In this document: positions 46,934 through 56,648 of the stretch, in pieces
Layout: each line of letters starts with the position of its first letter
Position numbering within the stretch: the first letter of the stretch is position 1
Assembly: GCA_030154105.1 (NCBI GenBank)
Contig: JASKKP010000002.1
Location: forward strand, 1 to 64,000
Length of the DNA stretch: 64,000 bases
From: Bacillota bacterium
GTDB taxonomy: Bacteria; Bacillota; DTU030; DUMP01
Reading direction: 5' to 3'
Translations under genes and position numbers: made by a program
The notes under the pieces: generated by a model
Seen by the model: the letters and a program-made list of their open reading frames with translations, nothing else
Told to the model about the DNA's origin: nothing
Database searches by the model: none

Positions 46934-48004
46934 ATGCTGGAATTCGATATTGAGACCGACCGGTTTGCGAACATAAAAGTGATCGGTGTTGGCGGTGGGG
47001 GCAACAATGCTGTCAACAGAATGATTGCCTCGGGATTAAAAGGGGTGGAGTTCATTTCGGTAAACACCGATGCGCAGGCCCTGCTCCTTTCCCAGGCCAA
47101 CCGTAAAATTCAAATCGGCGAGAAGCTCACCAAAGGCCTGGGGGCGGGGGCGAACCCGGAGATCGGCAAAAAGGCGGCGGAGGAAAGCCGGGAGATTCTG
47201 CAGGAGTCTCTGAAGGGGGCAGACATGGTTTTTGTTACCGCCGGAATGGGCGGCGGCACCGGCACGGGGGCGAGCCCTACAGTGGCAGAAGTGGCAAAAG
47301 AGCTCGGAGCGCTTACGGTGGGCGTGGTCACTAAGCCGTTTACCTTCGAGGGTCGGCGCCGCATGCTCCAGGCCGAAAAAGGCATCGCGGAACTTAAAGA
47401 GAAAGTGGACACCCTCATCATCATCCCCAACGACCGGCTGCTACAGGTGGTGGAAAAGCGTACTTCCATTGTGGATGCCTTTCGCATCGCCGACGACGTG
47501 CTACGCCAGGGCGTGCAGGGTATCTCGGACTTGATCACCGTTCCCGGACTTATCAACTTGGACTTCGCCGATGTTAAGACCATCATGGTGGACACCGGGT
47601 CGGCCCTTATGGGCATTGGACGGGCCAGCGGCGAAAACCGGGCGGTAGAGGCGGCGCGCATGGCCATTTCCAGTCCGCTCCTGGAAACCTCCATCGACGG
47701 GGCCAAGGGTGTGCTCCTTAATATTACTGGGGGTTCCAACCTCGGTCTCTTCGAAGTAAACGAGGCGGCGGCTATCATCGCCGAAGCGGCCGACCCTGAT
47801 GCTAACATCATCTTTGGGGCGGTGATCGACGAGACTATGGAAGACGAGGTGAAGGTAACGGTTATTGCCACAGGCTTTGAACCACGTCCGGCGCGCCGGG
47901 AGAAAGAAAAAGAAAAAGAGAAGGACCGGCTGCTTAAGGACCTGGATATCCGTCCCTTTGCCAGCGATGAGTTGGACATCCCACCGTTCCTGCGCCGGAA
48001 ATAG
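46934..48004 (+). CDS. ftsZ: Cell division protein FtsZ
   Basis: [23 protein letters not shown] tubulin signature. Confidence 0.98.
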   Translation: MLEFDIETDRFANIKVIGVGGGGNNAVNRMIASGLKGVEFISVNTDAQALLLSQANRKIQIGEKLTKGLGAGANPEIGKKAAEESREILQESLKGADMVFVTAGMGGGTGTGASPTVAEVAKELGALTVGVVTKPFTFEGRRRMLQAEKGIAELKEKVDTLIIIPNDRLLQVVEKRTSIVDAFRIADDVLRQGVQGISDLITVPGLINLDFADVKTIMVDTGSALMGIGRASGENRAVEAARMAISSPLLETSIDGAKGVLLNITGGSNLGLFEVNEAAAIIAEAADPDANIIFGAVIDETMEDEVKVTVIATGFEPRPARREKEKEKEKDRLLKDLDIRPFASDELDIPPFLRRK

Positions 48005-48016
48005 CCGGCGTTTTTT
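47993..48016 (+). terminator. Terminator overlapping the ftsZ stop
   Basis: CGCCGG-aaatag-CCGGCG TTTTTT. Confidence 0.75.
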
Positions 48017-48027
48017 ATTGCCCCTAG

Positions 48028-48060
48028 CTGACATTTTTTGCCAGCCAAAGCGGATATAAT
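48028..48060 (+). promoter_or_regulatory. Long-spacer promoter upstream of spoIIGA
   Basis: CTGACA, 21-bp spacer, TATAAT. Confidence 0.45.
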
Positions 48061-48137
48061 GGAGGTGTACTAGAGAAGCGCCTGGCCACATACACATGTT
48101 AAGGTAGAAGTAGGCATGCTTACCAGGAGGTGCGACT

Positions 48138-49043
48138 GTGCCCTATGTGTATTTGGATGTGCTAGTCGCGATCAACCTGGTGATGAACCTTATCATCCTT
48201 TTTCTAACTGCGTCTCTGGCGCAGGTATCGGCCCGGCCGCTGCGCTTGGCCTTGGGCGCAGGGGTGGGGACGGTGTATGCGGTGTACCTGGTCTTGGATC
48301 CGCCGGCTGCGGGAGCGGGATGGATGTCCAAGCTGGTGGTTTCGCTGTTAATCCTTGTGGCCGCTTTTGCCCCGCTGTCTCCAGTCCGATTTTTGCGGGC
48401 CGCCGGTTACTTTTATTTGGTCTCATTCACTTTAGGCGGCGCGGCCCTAGCTGTGTACTACCTGGGCCTGGCGCCGGCGGTGGCCACCAGCGGTCCCCTT
48501 CCTGCCGTGCCTTGGTGGACGTTGGCCCTGGGAATCGCCGTTGCCGTACCGGCAGCGCGGCTGGCCTGGCTGTATCTGAACCGTCGGCGGTGGCATCAGG
48601 ATGTGCTGGCCAAGCTCAGCGTGAAGTGGGGGCACAAGGAGGCGGAAGTCAAGGCCATACTCGACAGCGGTAATCTCCTGGTAGACCCGCTCACCGGAGC
48701 TCCGGTAGTGGTGGCGGAGGCCAGAGCGCTGGCCTTTCTCCTGCCGGCCCGGCTCTTTACGGCCCTAGAGGGTGGAAAGCTGGACCTGGAGAGGCTCAGC
48801 CAGGTGTTGGCTACGGAACCGAAGGCGCACCGTTTCCGCATCATACCTTTTGACTCTTTGGGGCAGACGAACTCACTGCTCCTCGCGTTTCGTCCGGATC
48901 AGGTGAATGTTACGTATGCCGGACGCAAGGTGAAGATACCCCACGCCGTAGTGGGGCTTGCCTTGCAACGGCTGTCGCCGGAAGGTACCTACCAAGCGCT
49001 GGTTAACCCTAAAGTGCTTGCTCCGTACCTGGACGAAGCTTGA
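48138..49043 (+). CDS. spoIIGA: Pro-sigma-E processing protease SpoIIGA
   Basis: Multi-TM plus aspartic-protease-like domain ([20 protein letters not shown]), before sigE. Confidence 0.93.
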   Translation: MPYVYLDVLVAINLVMNLIILFLTASLAQVSARPLRLALGAGVGTVYAVYLVLDPPAAGAGWMSKLVVSLLILVAAFAPLSPVRFLRAAGYFYLVSFTLGGAALAVYYLGLAPAVATSGPLPAVPWWTLALGIAVAVPAARLAWLYLNRRRWHQDVLAKLSVKWGHKEAEVKAILDSGNLLVDPLTGAPVVVAEARALAFLLPARLFTALEGGKLDLERLSQVLATEPKAHRFRIIPFDSLGQTNSLLLAFRPDQVNVTYAGRKVKIPHAVVGLALQRLSPEGTYQALVNPKVLAPYLDEA

Positions 49044-49789
49044 GAGGGGAGATGAGCATGAGGCTTTTTTCGGTTACGGGCCGCTTGGCGGTACGGCTCT
49101 TTCTTATCAGGTTATTGCAACTCTTGGGCCTCGAGCGTCGCGTCGTTTGGTATGTGGGCACGAGCGAAGCTCTCCCTCCCCCTTTGACGAGCGCGGAGGA
49201 AGGGTACCTTCTGGAACGGCTGCAGCGCGGGGACAAGGCGGTAAAAAGCCTCCTTATCGAACATAACTTGCGCCTCGTGGTTTACATTGCCCGGAAGTTT
49301 GAAAACACCGGCGTAGGGATTGAGGACCTGGTATCTATTGGCAGCATCGGGCTGATTAAAGCAGTTAATACATTTAACCCGGAGAAAAAAATTAAGCTTG
49401 CTACCTATGCCTCGCGCTGTGTGGAAAACGAAATCCTTATGTTTTTAAGGCGCACGAGCAAGCTTCGTTCTGAAGTATCCTTTGACGAGCCGCTGAATGT
49501 GGACTGGGACGGGAACGAACTCCTCCTTTCGGATGTTTTGGGAACGGAAAGCGACGTGATCTCGCGTTCGGTGGAGGAAGAAGTTGAAAAAAAGCTCCTT
49601 CATCAGGCGCTCCAGAAACTCTCGCCGCGGGAACGACTTATTATGGAGCTGAGATTCGGCCTCAAAGGAGAGCCGGAAAAGACGCAGAAGGAAGTGGCAG
49701 ATCTTTTGGGCATTTCCCAGTCTTACATTTCGCGTTTAGAAAAACGCATTATCAAGCGACTCCGCCGCGAGATTAAACGCATGGAATAA
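49040..49789 (+). CDS. sigE: Sporulation sigma factor E
   Basis: Pro-sequence, [42 protein letters not shown]. Confidence 0.96.
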   Translation: MRGEMSMRLFSVTGRLAVRLFLIRLLQLLGLERRVVWYVGTSEALPPPLTSAEEGYLLERLQRGDKAVKSLLIEHNLRLVVYIARKFENTGVGIEDLVSIGSIGLIKAVNTFNPEKKIKLATYASRCVENEILMFLRRTSKLRSEVSFDEPLNVDWDGNELLLSDVLGTESDVISRSVEEEVEKKLLHQALQKLSPRERLIMELRFGLKGEPEKTQKEVADLLGISQSYISRLEKRIIKRLRREIKRME

Positions 49790-49793
49790 CCAA

Positions 49794-49823
49794 GCATAAA
49801 ACCCCTTCCGCCTGGCAATACTG
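49794..49823 (+). promoter_or_regulatory. Sigma-F/sigma-G-type promoter for sigG
   Basis: GCATA, 15-bp spacer, GGCAATACTG (fits GGNNANAHTR). Confidence 0.55.
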
Positions 49824-49853
49824 GGACTAGCGAGCCTTCCGGGAGGGGTTTTA

Positions 49854-50627
49854 GTGTTAGCGAACAAAGTTGAGATTTGCGGGGTTAACACCGCCAAACT
49901 CCCGGTACTGTCCAATGCTAAAATGCGCGAGCTTTTTAAAGCCATGAAAGATGGGGATACTTCCGCCCGGGAAAAGCTGATCAGCGGCAACCTGCGTCTG
50001 GTGCTGAGCGTAATTCAACGCTTTAACAACCGCGGCGAGAACGTGGACGACCTTTTTCAGGTGGGTTGCATTGGGCTGATCAAGGCCATTGACAACTTCG
50101 ACCTGGAACAGAACGTAAAGTTTTCCACGTACGCCGTGCCGATGATCATCGGGGAAATTCGCCGCTACCTCAGGGACAACAACCCCATCCGCGTCAGCCG
50201 TTCCCTGCGCGACATTGCCTACAAAGCCCTGCAGGTGCGCGATTCCCTTGTAAACCGCTATGCCCGCGAGCCGTCGGTGGGGGAAATCGCGCAAGAACTC
50301 AAGGTGCCGCGCGAAGAGGTGGTTTTCGCCCTAGATGCCATTCAAGAGCCGATATCCCTCTTCGAACCGGTATACCATGACGGCGGTGACCCCATCTTCG
50401 TGATGGACCAGGTAAAGGATGACAAAGAGCAGGATACGAACTGGTTGGAAGATCTGGCCGTGCGCGAGGCTATGAACAAGCTCAGCCAGCGTGAGCGCCA
50501 CATCCTTAACTTAAGGTTTTTCCACGGCAAGACCCAGATGGAGGTGGCCGAAGAGATCGGCATCTCCCAGGCTCAAGTTTCCCGGTTGGAAAAAGCTGCT
50601 CTGCAGCGACTGCGCCGGTATATTTAG
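49854..50627 (+). CDS. sigG: Sporulation sigma factor G
   Basis: KVEICGVNTAKLPVLSNAKMRELF; follows sigE. Confidence 0.96.
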   Translation: MLANKVEICGVNTAKLPVLSNAKMRELFKAMKDGDTSAREKLISGNLRLVLSVIQRFNNRGENVDDLFQVGCIGLIKAIDNFDLEQNVKFSTYAVPMIIGEIRRYLRDNNPIRVSRSLRDIAYKALQVRDSLVNRYAREPSVGEIAQELKVPREEVVFALDAIQEPISLFEPVYHDGGDPIFVMDQVKDDKEQDTNWLEDLAVREAMNKLSQRERHILNLRFFHGKTQMEVAEEIGISQAQVSRLEKAALQRLRRYI

Positions 50628-50640
50628 GGAGGTGGTGAAA

Positions 50641-50793
50641 GTGCGCCGGATACTAGTTTTGGCCATAGGGCTTCTTCTTCTCACCGTAAGCTTTTACCCC
50701 GCCTGCCGCAACCGGGCTGTTCAGGCCTACAACACCACCAACCTGCTCCGTTTCGAGGCTGTGGCCAGCCCGCGCTTGGAACCGAAGGTCTAA
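50641..50793 (+). CDS. Small secreted or membrane-anchored hypothetical (50 aa)
   Basis: VRRILVLAIGLLLLTVSFYPACRNRAVQAYNTTNLLRFEAVASPRLEPKV; RBS gggaggtgg. Confidence 0.55.
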   Translation: MRRILVLAIGLLLLTVSFYPACRNRAVQAYNTTNLLRFEAVASPRLEPKV

Positions 50794-50847
50794 GGGTTAA
50801 GTCTATCCCCTGGTGCATATATATAGTGTGCGGGGGAGGCGAGGGCC

Positions 50848-51108
50848 ATGCTCATACGCGGTTCGGAACTCAGGACGCGGGAAGTGATAAACATCAGCGA
50901 CGGGCGCAAGCTCGGGAACGTGGCTGATGTAGATATTGACGTAGAGGCCGGAAGGATCCGAGCCCTGATTGTTCCCAGCGCCGGCCGGGTGCTGGGCATT
51001 TTCGGCCGCAATGAGGACGTGGTGATTACCTGGGACAGGGTAAAACGCATTGGTTACGATGTAATCCTGGTAGAGCATCGCCCCTCAGCTCCTCCCCCAG
51101 CTAAGTAA
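50848..51108 (+). CDS. YlmC/YmxH-type PRC-barrel sporulation protein
   Basis: SELRTREVINISDGRKLGNVADVDID. Confidence 0.92.
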   Translation: MLIRGSELRTREVINISDGRKLGNVADVDIDVEAGRIRALIVPSAGRVLGIFGRNEDVVITWDRVKRIGYDVILVEHRPSAPPPAK

Positions 51109-51235
51109 GGAGCACCGGCTCGACCGGGCTTTTTTGTTGCCGGTTCGTCACCCCCTCGCCTCCAGGAGGGAACCGGGGAAGGTGAGCCGAATCGAATCAT
51201 ATAACGAGAGTAAAAACTAGGGAAGGGCGTAGCTC

Positions 51236-52054
51236 ATGACCACTGGATTCACTTGGCAAAAAGCGGGGAGTCTGGTCTACCTTACCGCTGACCTTTTGAC
51301 GGCCACCGGCCTCGTCCGACACGGCTTTAGCACCCGCCACGGTGGCACATCTACGGGAGCCGTACCAGGGCTGAACCTGGGTTTTAAGAACGGCGATGCG
51401 TTTGAGGTATTAGAAAACAGGCGGCGTTTCCTCACTGCTCTCGGCCTTAATCCCAGGGCCCTGGTGGCCGGCCGGCAAGTGCACGGTACACGGGTGGCCG
51501 AGGTACGGGCCGAAGATGCGGGCCGGGGAGCGCGGGCCTGGGAAGATGGTCTTCCGGCTACAGACGCGCTAATCACCAACGTCCCCGGCCTGCCGCTTTC
51601 CGTATACACTGCCGACTGTGTTCCCCTTCTCTTCCTGGACCCGGTGTGCCCGGCGGTGGCGGCTGTGCACGCCGGTTGGCGCGGCAGCGTGGCCGGGATT
51701 GTCCCGGCCACGCTGGCCGCTTTGCGGGTGACCTACGGAACGCGCCCGGCCGACGTCCTGGTGGCCATAGGGCCTTCCATCGGACCGTGTTGCTACGAAG
51801 TGGACGAGAAAGTGATTGCGCCGCTCAGAGATTTTCCTTTCTGGCAGGAAGTGGCAAGAGAGAGCCGGCCTGGCCACTGGTACCTCGACCTTTGGGAGCT
51901 TAACCGCCGCCAGCTTACGGCGGCGGGTGTGCCGGCGGAGAACATTGCCGTCTCCGGTCTGTGCACGTCTTGCCATGTGGAGGATTTTTACTCCTATCGA
52001 GCTGAACACGGCTGCACCGGCAGCCTGGCAGCGGTGATCGCCCTTAAGCCTTAG
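51236..52054 (+). CDS. pgeF: PgeF-type laccase-domain protein (YlmD/YfiH)
   Basis: VHGTRVAEV, ADCVPLLFLDPVCPAVAAVHAGWRGSVAGI, GPSIGPCCYEV. Confidence 0.95.
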   Translation: MTTGFTWQKAGSLVYLTADLLTATGLVRHGFSTRHGGTSTGAVPGLNLGFKNGDAFEVLENRRRFLTALGLNPRALVAGRQVHGTRVAEVRAEDAGRGARAWEDGLPATDALITNVPGLPLSVYTADCVPLLFLDPVCPAVAAVHAGWRGSVAGIVPATLAALRVTYGTRPADVLVAIGPSIGPCCYEVDEKVIAPLRDFPFWQEVARESRPGHWYLDLWELNRRQLTAAGVPAENIAVSGLCTSCHVEDFYSYRAEHGCTGSLAAVIALKP

Positions 52055-52115
52055 CAGGAATTTGCTTCCAGAATGTGGAAATTAGAAGGCAATCTCAGTG
52101 CACGAGGTGGCCTTC

Positions 52116-53345
52116 ATGAGAACGACAGAACGCAAAGGGTGGCGCCTGCCCCTTTCCGTACAGGCCTTTTTTATCGTTTTCGGTTTGGTGGCCGCCATAA
52201 ACACGGCCTACCTGGCCGGGCGGGCCGTGCTGGAACGGGCTGTAAAAAGTGCGACGGTGACCGAAGGGAAGCTGGAAGTGACGCTTAAGGGTGAGGCCCT
52301 TCTCCTCAGGCGTGAGGCGGTATTGGTGGCGCCGGCGTCCGGACTATGGCAGGTGAAGGTGAAGGCCGGCGAAAGGGTAAGTGCGGGGACCAAGATCGGG
52401 GAAATCCTTGACCCGGTGCTCCTGGCGCGTGCCCAAGCTTTAAAGGAAGAAGCCGAAGGCGAGCGTGCTGCCTGGCAGAGCGAGGTAGACTCCCGGCTTG
52501 AGCGGGTCAAGGAGGAATTGGCCGAAGTGACGGCTGACATACAGGCGGCGGTGGCGACGCTGCGCTCGGGTCTACACCAGCCCGGTCAAGGGGCACAGAC
52601 CTGGCGCCTCGAACAGACCTTGGATAAGCTTGTGGCACGGCGTGTGGAACTTCAGGCCGAACAGGCACGGCTCGCCGAAGAGGCGGCGCGCGGCGGCGCC
52701 TGGCGGAAGAAGAGCCAGGAGGCAGAGCGGCTCCTGCGCTCGGCCGGCACACCTGTGGTGGCTCCGGTTCCCGGTGCGGTGTTCTTCGTCCTGGATGGCT
52801 GGGAAGAGGCGTTTGACCCGCTTCAGAGCCGAGCTGCCCTCACCTTGGTCGAACCTAAGGGCGCGGTGCTCGCTACGCCGGTGGGCGCTGGGGAAAATGT
52901 CGCCGCCGGCCAGATCTTGGCCAAGGTCGTCCAGGATGAACGCACCTTCTGCAAGGTGGTATTAAAGGGAGCGTCGGTACCCGTACCAAAGCTCGGCGAT
53001 GATGTGGAGGTTACCTTTCCGGCTTTTGCCGCCCACGCCGGGGCTAATGTGACTGCTATTCAGCAAGGGGAGGCCGAGACTGCGATGCTCCTGGAACTTA
53101 AAAACTCCCCACCGGTCCTGGCCCGAGAACGAATGGCCCAGGTGGAAGTGATGGTCCGGCGCCTGCACGGTCCGCTGGTCCCTGAGAAGGCGCTGGTGCG
53201 GGAAGGCTCCCGGCTAGGGGTGTACGTGCGCCGTGGCGGCCACTGGCAGTTTGAACCGGTGGAGGTTCTGCTGGCTCAGAACGGGCGGGCCCTGGTGACG
53301 GGGTTAAAGGCGGGAGAGGAGGTTGCCGTCGGCTGGCGACCGTAA
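52116..53345 (+). CDS. HlyD-family-like periplasmic adaptor/secretion-type protein
   Basis: N-terminal TM, lipoyl-like half-motifs, coiled coil; start approximate. Confidence 0.75.
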   Translation: MRTTERKGWRLPLSVQAFFIVFGLVAAINTAYLAGRAVLERAVKSATVTEGKLEVTLKGEALLLRREAVLVAPASGLWQVKVKAGERVSAGTKIGEILDPVLLARAQALKEEAEGERAAWQSEVDSRLERVKEELAEVTADIQAAVATLRSGLHQPGQGAQTWRLEQTLDKLVARRVELQAEQARLAEEAARGGAWRKKSQEAERLLRSAGTPVVAPVPGAVFFVLDGWEEAFDPLQSRAALTLVEPKGAVLATPVGAGENVAAGQILAKVVQDERTFCKVVLKGASVPVPKLGDDVEVTFPAFAAHAGANVTAIQQGEAETAMLLELKNSPPVLARERMAQVEVMVRRLHGPLVPEKALVREGSRLGVYVRRGGHWQFEPVEVLLAQNGRALVTGLKAGEEVAVGWRP

Positions 53346-53388
53346 CCCAACTTTCTTCGTCCTCATTCTAGTTTTTTCGCCAATCACA

Positions 53389-53415
53389 GAAGGAAATAAC
53401 TGGATAGCGTCGAAT
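53389..53415 (+). promoter_or_regulatory. Sigma-H-like promoter upstream of yggS/ylmE-sepF-proC-divIVA
   Basis: GAAGGAAAT ... GTCGAAT, offset 21 nt; full consensus match. Confidence 0.65.
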
Positions 53416-53455
53416 ACCTTAAAAAAGTCTCTGCCTCTAAAAGGAGGTTTTTCTC

Positions 53456-54145
53456 ATGGGAACGGTGGCCGACAACGTGGCCGCCGTGCGCGAGCGGATT
53501 GCGAAAGCTGCTGTCCGTTCCGGTCGGCGACCGGAGGATGTGCGTTTAATAGCCGTAACCAAGACCGTAGGTCCAGAGCTGATTAAGGAAGCGCTGGCGG
53601 CTGGCATTACCGAGTTCGGTGAAAACCGCGTTCAGGAGGCGGCCGGCAAAGTGCCGGTCTTCCCCGAGGCAAGCTGGCACCTTATCGGCCATCTGCAGAC
53701 CAATAAGGCGAAGCAGGCCGTGCGGCTGTTCCGGTTGATCCATTCGCTGGACAGCCTCCGCCTGGCCGAGACCCTGGAGAGGCGGGCGGAGGCGGAAGGG
53801 TGCACGGTAAAATGCCTGGTGGAGGTCAACGTGGCCGGCGAGGCGACCAAATACGGTGTTACACCGGAGGAACTGCCCGGGCTCGTTAGGGCGGTTTCGG
53901 CTCTTCGCCATATCGAAATTGAGGGGCTGATGACCGTAGCTCCATACGTAGAAAATCCGGAGGAGGTGCGGCCGGTTTTCCGCCGGCTTGCCGAGCTGGC
54001 GCGCGAGATAAATGCCCTTGGCCTTCCCCGGGTGAACATGAAGGAGCTATCCATGGGTATGAGCGGAGACTTTGAGGTGGCGATTGAAGAAGGAGCTACC
54101 ATGGTGAGGATTGGCACAGCGATCTTTGGACGGAGGGACCCGTAA
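53456..54145 (+). CDS. YggS-family PLP homeostasis protein
   Basis: LIAVTKTVGPELIKEAL...FGENRVQEAAGK. Confidence 0.95.
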   Translation: MGTVADNVAAVRERIAKAAVRSGRRPEDVRLIAVTKTVGPELIKEALAAGITEFGENRVQEAAGKVPVFPEASWHLIGHLQTNKAKQAVRLFRLIHSLDSLRLAETLERRAEAEGCTVKCLVEVNVAGEATKYGVTPEELPGLVRAVSALRHIEIEGLMTVAPYVENPEEVRPVFRRLAELAREINALGLPRVNMKELSMGMSGDFEVAIEEGATMVRIGTAIFGRRDP

Positions 54146-54175
54146 TGGAGAGGCAAAAGGAAGGACGGTGATTAT

Positions 54176-54607
54176 ATGGCGAGCGGCCTGGTAGGGAAGT
54201 TCCTTAATCTCATAGGGTTTGAAGAGGTGTTGGAGGAAGACGCGCCGCAGGAGGAGCCGGCGTTAGAGCCGAGCCTGGCATACGGCGGGCCTAGGAAGGG
54301 CAAGGTGGTGGGGCTGCCGAGCTCTTCCGGCACAGGCAAAGTAGTGGTGGTGCAGCCGGAAGGATTTGAAGCGGCCAAAACTGTTGCCGACCACCTTAAG
54401 TCGCGCCGTACGGTAATTGTGAACTTGGAGGGAGTGGACGAAGGGACGGCACAGCGCATCGTGGACTTTGCAAGCGGGGCTGCGTTTGCCTTAAACGGGA
54501 CCGTAGAGCGCGTAGGAGGAGAGATTTTCCTCTTCGCGCCCAGCAACGTGGATGTCGTTGCACCCCGAAAGGAAGAAGAGGACGCGGCTTTACCGTGGCT
54601 AAAGTAA
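54176..54607 (+). CDS. sepF: Cell division protein SepF
   Basis: VVVVQPEGFEAAKTVADHLKSRRTVIVNLEGVDEGTAQRIVDFASGAAFALNG. Confidence 0.96.
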   Translation: MASGLVGKFLNLIGFEEVLEEDAPQEEPALEPSLAYGGPRKGKVVGLPSSSGTGKVVVVQPEGFEAAKTVADHLKSRRTVIVNLEGVDEGTAQRIVDFASGAAFALNGTVERVGGEIFLFAPSNVDVVAPRKEEEDAALPWLK

Positions 54608-54611
54608 AATA

Positions 54612-55448
54612 ATGGGAGCGGAGGCAGAAAGAGTGATTAAAGAGACTTTAGGCTTTATCGGCGCTGGGGCCATGGCGGAAGCCCTTCTTAGAGGGTTCAT
54701 TGCCCAAGGGTTGGTGGAACCAAAGAGGTGCCTGGTGAGCGACATCAGCGCCGAGCGTGCCCGGCATTTGGCGAACATGCTCAAAGTTGGCGTGGCCGAA
54801 AATAACCGCGAAGTACTGGCCGGGGCAGACATCGTCTTCCTGGCGGTCAAGCCGCAGTCTGCCCCGGGGGTGTTGGAGGAGCTGAAATCTAGTTGGGAGG
54901 CTCGGCATTTAGTGGTATCCATCATGGCCGGGGTACCTACTTCCTTCCTCGAGCCCTACCTAGGCCAAGCGCGCCTGGTGCGGGTAATGCCCAATACTCC
55001 TTGCCTGGTTCAGGCCGGGGCGGCGGGCATAGCCGGTGGCAGCCGGGCCAGCGAGCGAGATGTCCAGGTGGTAGCCGAACTCTTTAGCGCGGTCGGTAAG
55101 GCATTTGTCTTGAGCGAGGATTTGCTGGATGCCGTAACTGCCCTTAGCGGTTCTGCTCCGGCCTACGTATACATGTTCATCGAAGCCCTGGCCGACGGCG
55201 GAGTGCTGGCCGGCCTGCCGCGGCCGGTGGCGCAAACCCTGGCGGCGCAGACCGTCCTGGGGGCGGCCAAGATGGTGCTGGAAACCGGGGAACATCCCGG
55301 AAGCCTTAAAGACCGGGTGGCTTCGCCGGCCGGGACGACCATTGCCGGCATTGCCGCTCTGGAAGCGGGCGGTTTCCGGGGCCTGGTACTTCAAGCGGTG
55401 AAGGCGGGAGCCGAACGGTCGGCTGAGTTGGGGGCGGCCAAGAAATAG
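54612..55448 (+). CDS. proC: Pyrroline-5-carboxylate reductase
   Basis: LGFIGAGAMAEALLRGF; ALSGSAPAYVYMFIEALADGG. Confidence 0.96.
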   Translation: MGAEAERVIKETLGFIGAGAMAEALLRGFIAQGLVEPKRCLVSDISAERARHLANMLKVGVAENNREVLAGADIVFLAVKPQSAPGVLEELKSSWEARHLVVSIMAGVPTSFLEPYLGQARLVRVMPNTPCLVQAGAAGIAGGSRASERDVQVVAELFSAVGKAFVLSEDLLDAVTALSGSAPAYVYMFIEALADGGVLAGLPRPVAQTLAAQTVLGAAKMVLETGEHPGSLKDRVASPAGTTIAGIAALEAGGFRGLVLQAVKAGAERSAELGAAKK

Positions 55449-55462
55449 GCGGAGGTGAGGGT

Positions 55463-55726
55463 TTGTTTCTTTACTACGTAGCGGCGAGGCTTTTTGACCT
55501 GTATAACCTCCTCATTTTGATTCGTTTGCTCCTTTCCTGGGTTAGTCCGGATCCTTACGCCCCCGGCGTGCGCTTTATTTACCAGGTTACCGAGCCCTTC
55601 CTCGAACCCTTCCGTCGCCTCCTGCCGCCGGTGGGGATGATTGATTTTTCACCTATTCTGGCGCTCCTGGTGCTGTCTTTCATCCGGCGCCTGGTACTAG
55701 GTCTCATTCTAAACGTCATCGTCTGA
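55463..55726 (+). CDS. YggT family membrane protein
   Basis: LLILIRLLLSWVSPDPY...VTEPFLEPFRRLLPP. Confidence 0.94.
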   Translation: MFLYYVAARLFDLYNLLILIRLLLSWVSPDPYAPGVRFIYQVTEPFLEPFRRLLPPVGMIDFSPILALLVLSFIRRLVLGLILNVIV

Positions 55727-55741
55727 GGTGGTAAGGAGAAG

Positions 55742-56251
55742 ATGCTAACCCCGCTCGACATCCAAAAAAAGGAATTTCACCGGCGCCTGCGTGGATACAG
55801 CGAGGTAGAAGTGGATGAGTTCTTGGATCAGGTGCTGGAGGACTACGAACTTCTGTACCGCCAGAACGCCAGCCTGAAAGACGAAGTAGAGCGCCTGAGG
55901 GCCGAAGTAGAACGCTTTACCAGCCTGGAGGAGACGCTGAAGAACACCTTGGTACTGGCCCAAAAGGCCGCCGACGAGACCCGTAATAACGCCCAGAAAG
56001 AGGCTGAGCTTATCCTTAAAGAGGCCGAGGCGCGGGCCAGGGCGTTGGAGGAAGAAAGCCGGCGGCGGTTGGAGCTGCTCGAAGAGGAGTTTCGGGCGCT
56101 GCAGGGGAAAATTGCCACCTACAAGGCTCAGGCCAGGGCTCTGCTTCTGGGGGCGGCGGCCCTCCTTGACCCTAAGGCTGAAGAAAGCGCGGAGGGGGAA
56201 GCGGGGAATGCCAACGGAAAGGCTGCTGGGGGCGGTGAGCAGGGGACTTAA
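55742..56251 (+). CDS. divIVA: DivIVA-domain protein
   Basis: MLTPLDIQKKEFHRRLRGYSEVEVDEFLDQV. Confidence 0.95.
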   Translation: MLTPLDIQKKEFHRRLRGYSEVEVDEFLDQVLEDYELLYRQNASLKDEVERLRAEVERFTSLEETLKNTLVLAQKAADETRNNAQKEAELILKEAEARARALEEESRRRLELLEEEFRALQGKIATYKAQARALLLGAAALLDPKAEESAEGEAGNANGKAAGGGEQGT

Positions 56252-56636
56252 AAGCGCCCTTTCCGTGCTCTGGCTCCTGACCAAGGTAATGGTGCCGGTT
56301 ACCATTGCCGTAACGTTTCTCGACCGTTCGGGCGTTCTGCCCCGCGTGGCCCGGGCTTTTGCACCGGCCATGGGCTGGCTGGGACTGCCGGGGGAGGCGG
56401 CGGTGGCCCTGGTGGTGGGGAACCTTTCCAGCATGTATGCAGGGGTGGGGGCTATGGCCGCTCTCCAGCTTACGGCCAAGGAGAAGCTTATCTTGGGCGC
56501 CATGCTCATGCTCTCCCACTCCCTACCCCAGGAGGGGGCCATTGTGGCCCAGGCGGGCGGCCGGGCGGCGGCGGTGGTCGGTGTGCGGCTACTCACCGCC
56601 GGAGTCACGGGGCTGATGCTCAACCTGCTGCTGTGA
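56208..56636 (+). CDS. Nucleoside recognition (Gate) domain protein, SpmA-like half
   Basis: LGLPGEAAVALVVGNLSSMYAGVGAMAAL; overlaps the divIVA end. Confidence 0.72.
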   Translation: MPTERLLGAVSRGLKSALSVLWLLTKVMVPVTIAVTFLDRSGVLPRVARAFAPAMGWLGLPGEAAVALVVGNLSSMYAGVGAMAALQLTAKEKLILGAMLMLSHSLPQEGAIVAQAGGRAAAVVGVRLLTAGVTGLMLNLLL

Positions 56637-56648
56637 GGAGGACGGCGT

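Noticed and set aside
47110-48048. 312-aa minus-strand ORF opposite ftsZ
   Set aside because: Ser/Arg-rich shadow of ftsZ
51165-51200. Possible sigma-H promoter before pgeF (AGGGAAC ... GAAT)
   Set aside because: Poor -35 and ambiguous spacing among overlapping GAAT copies
52116-53345. HlyD-like gene as evidence of a secretion or efflux system
   Set aside because: No ABC or RND partner nearby; sits alone among ylm-type cell-division genes
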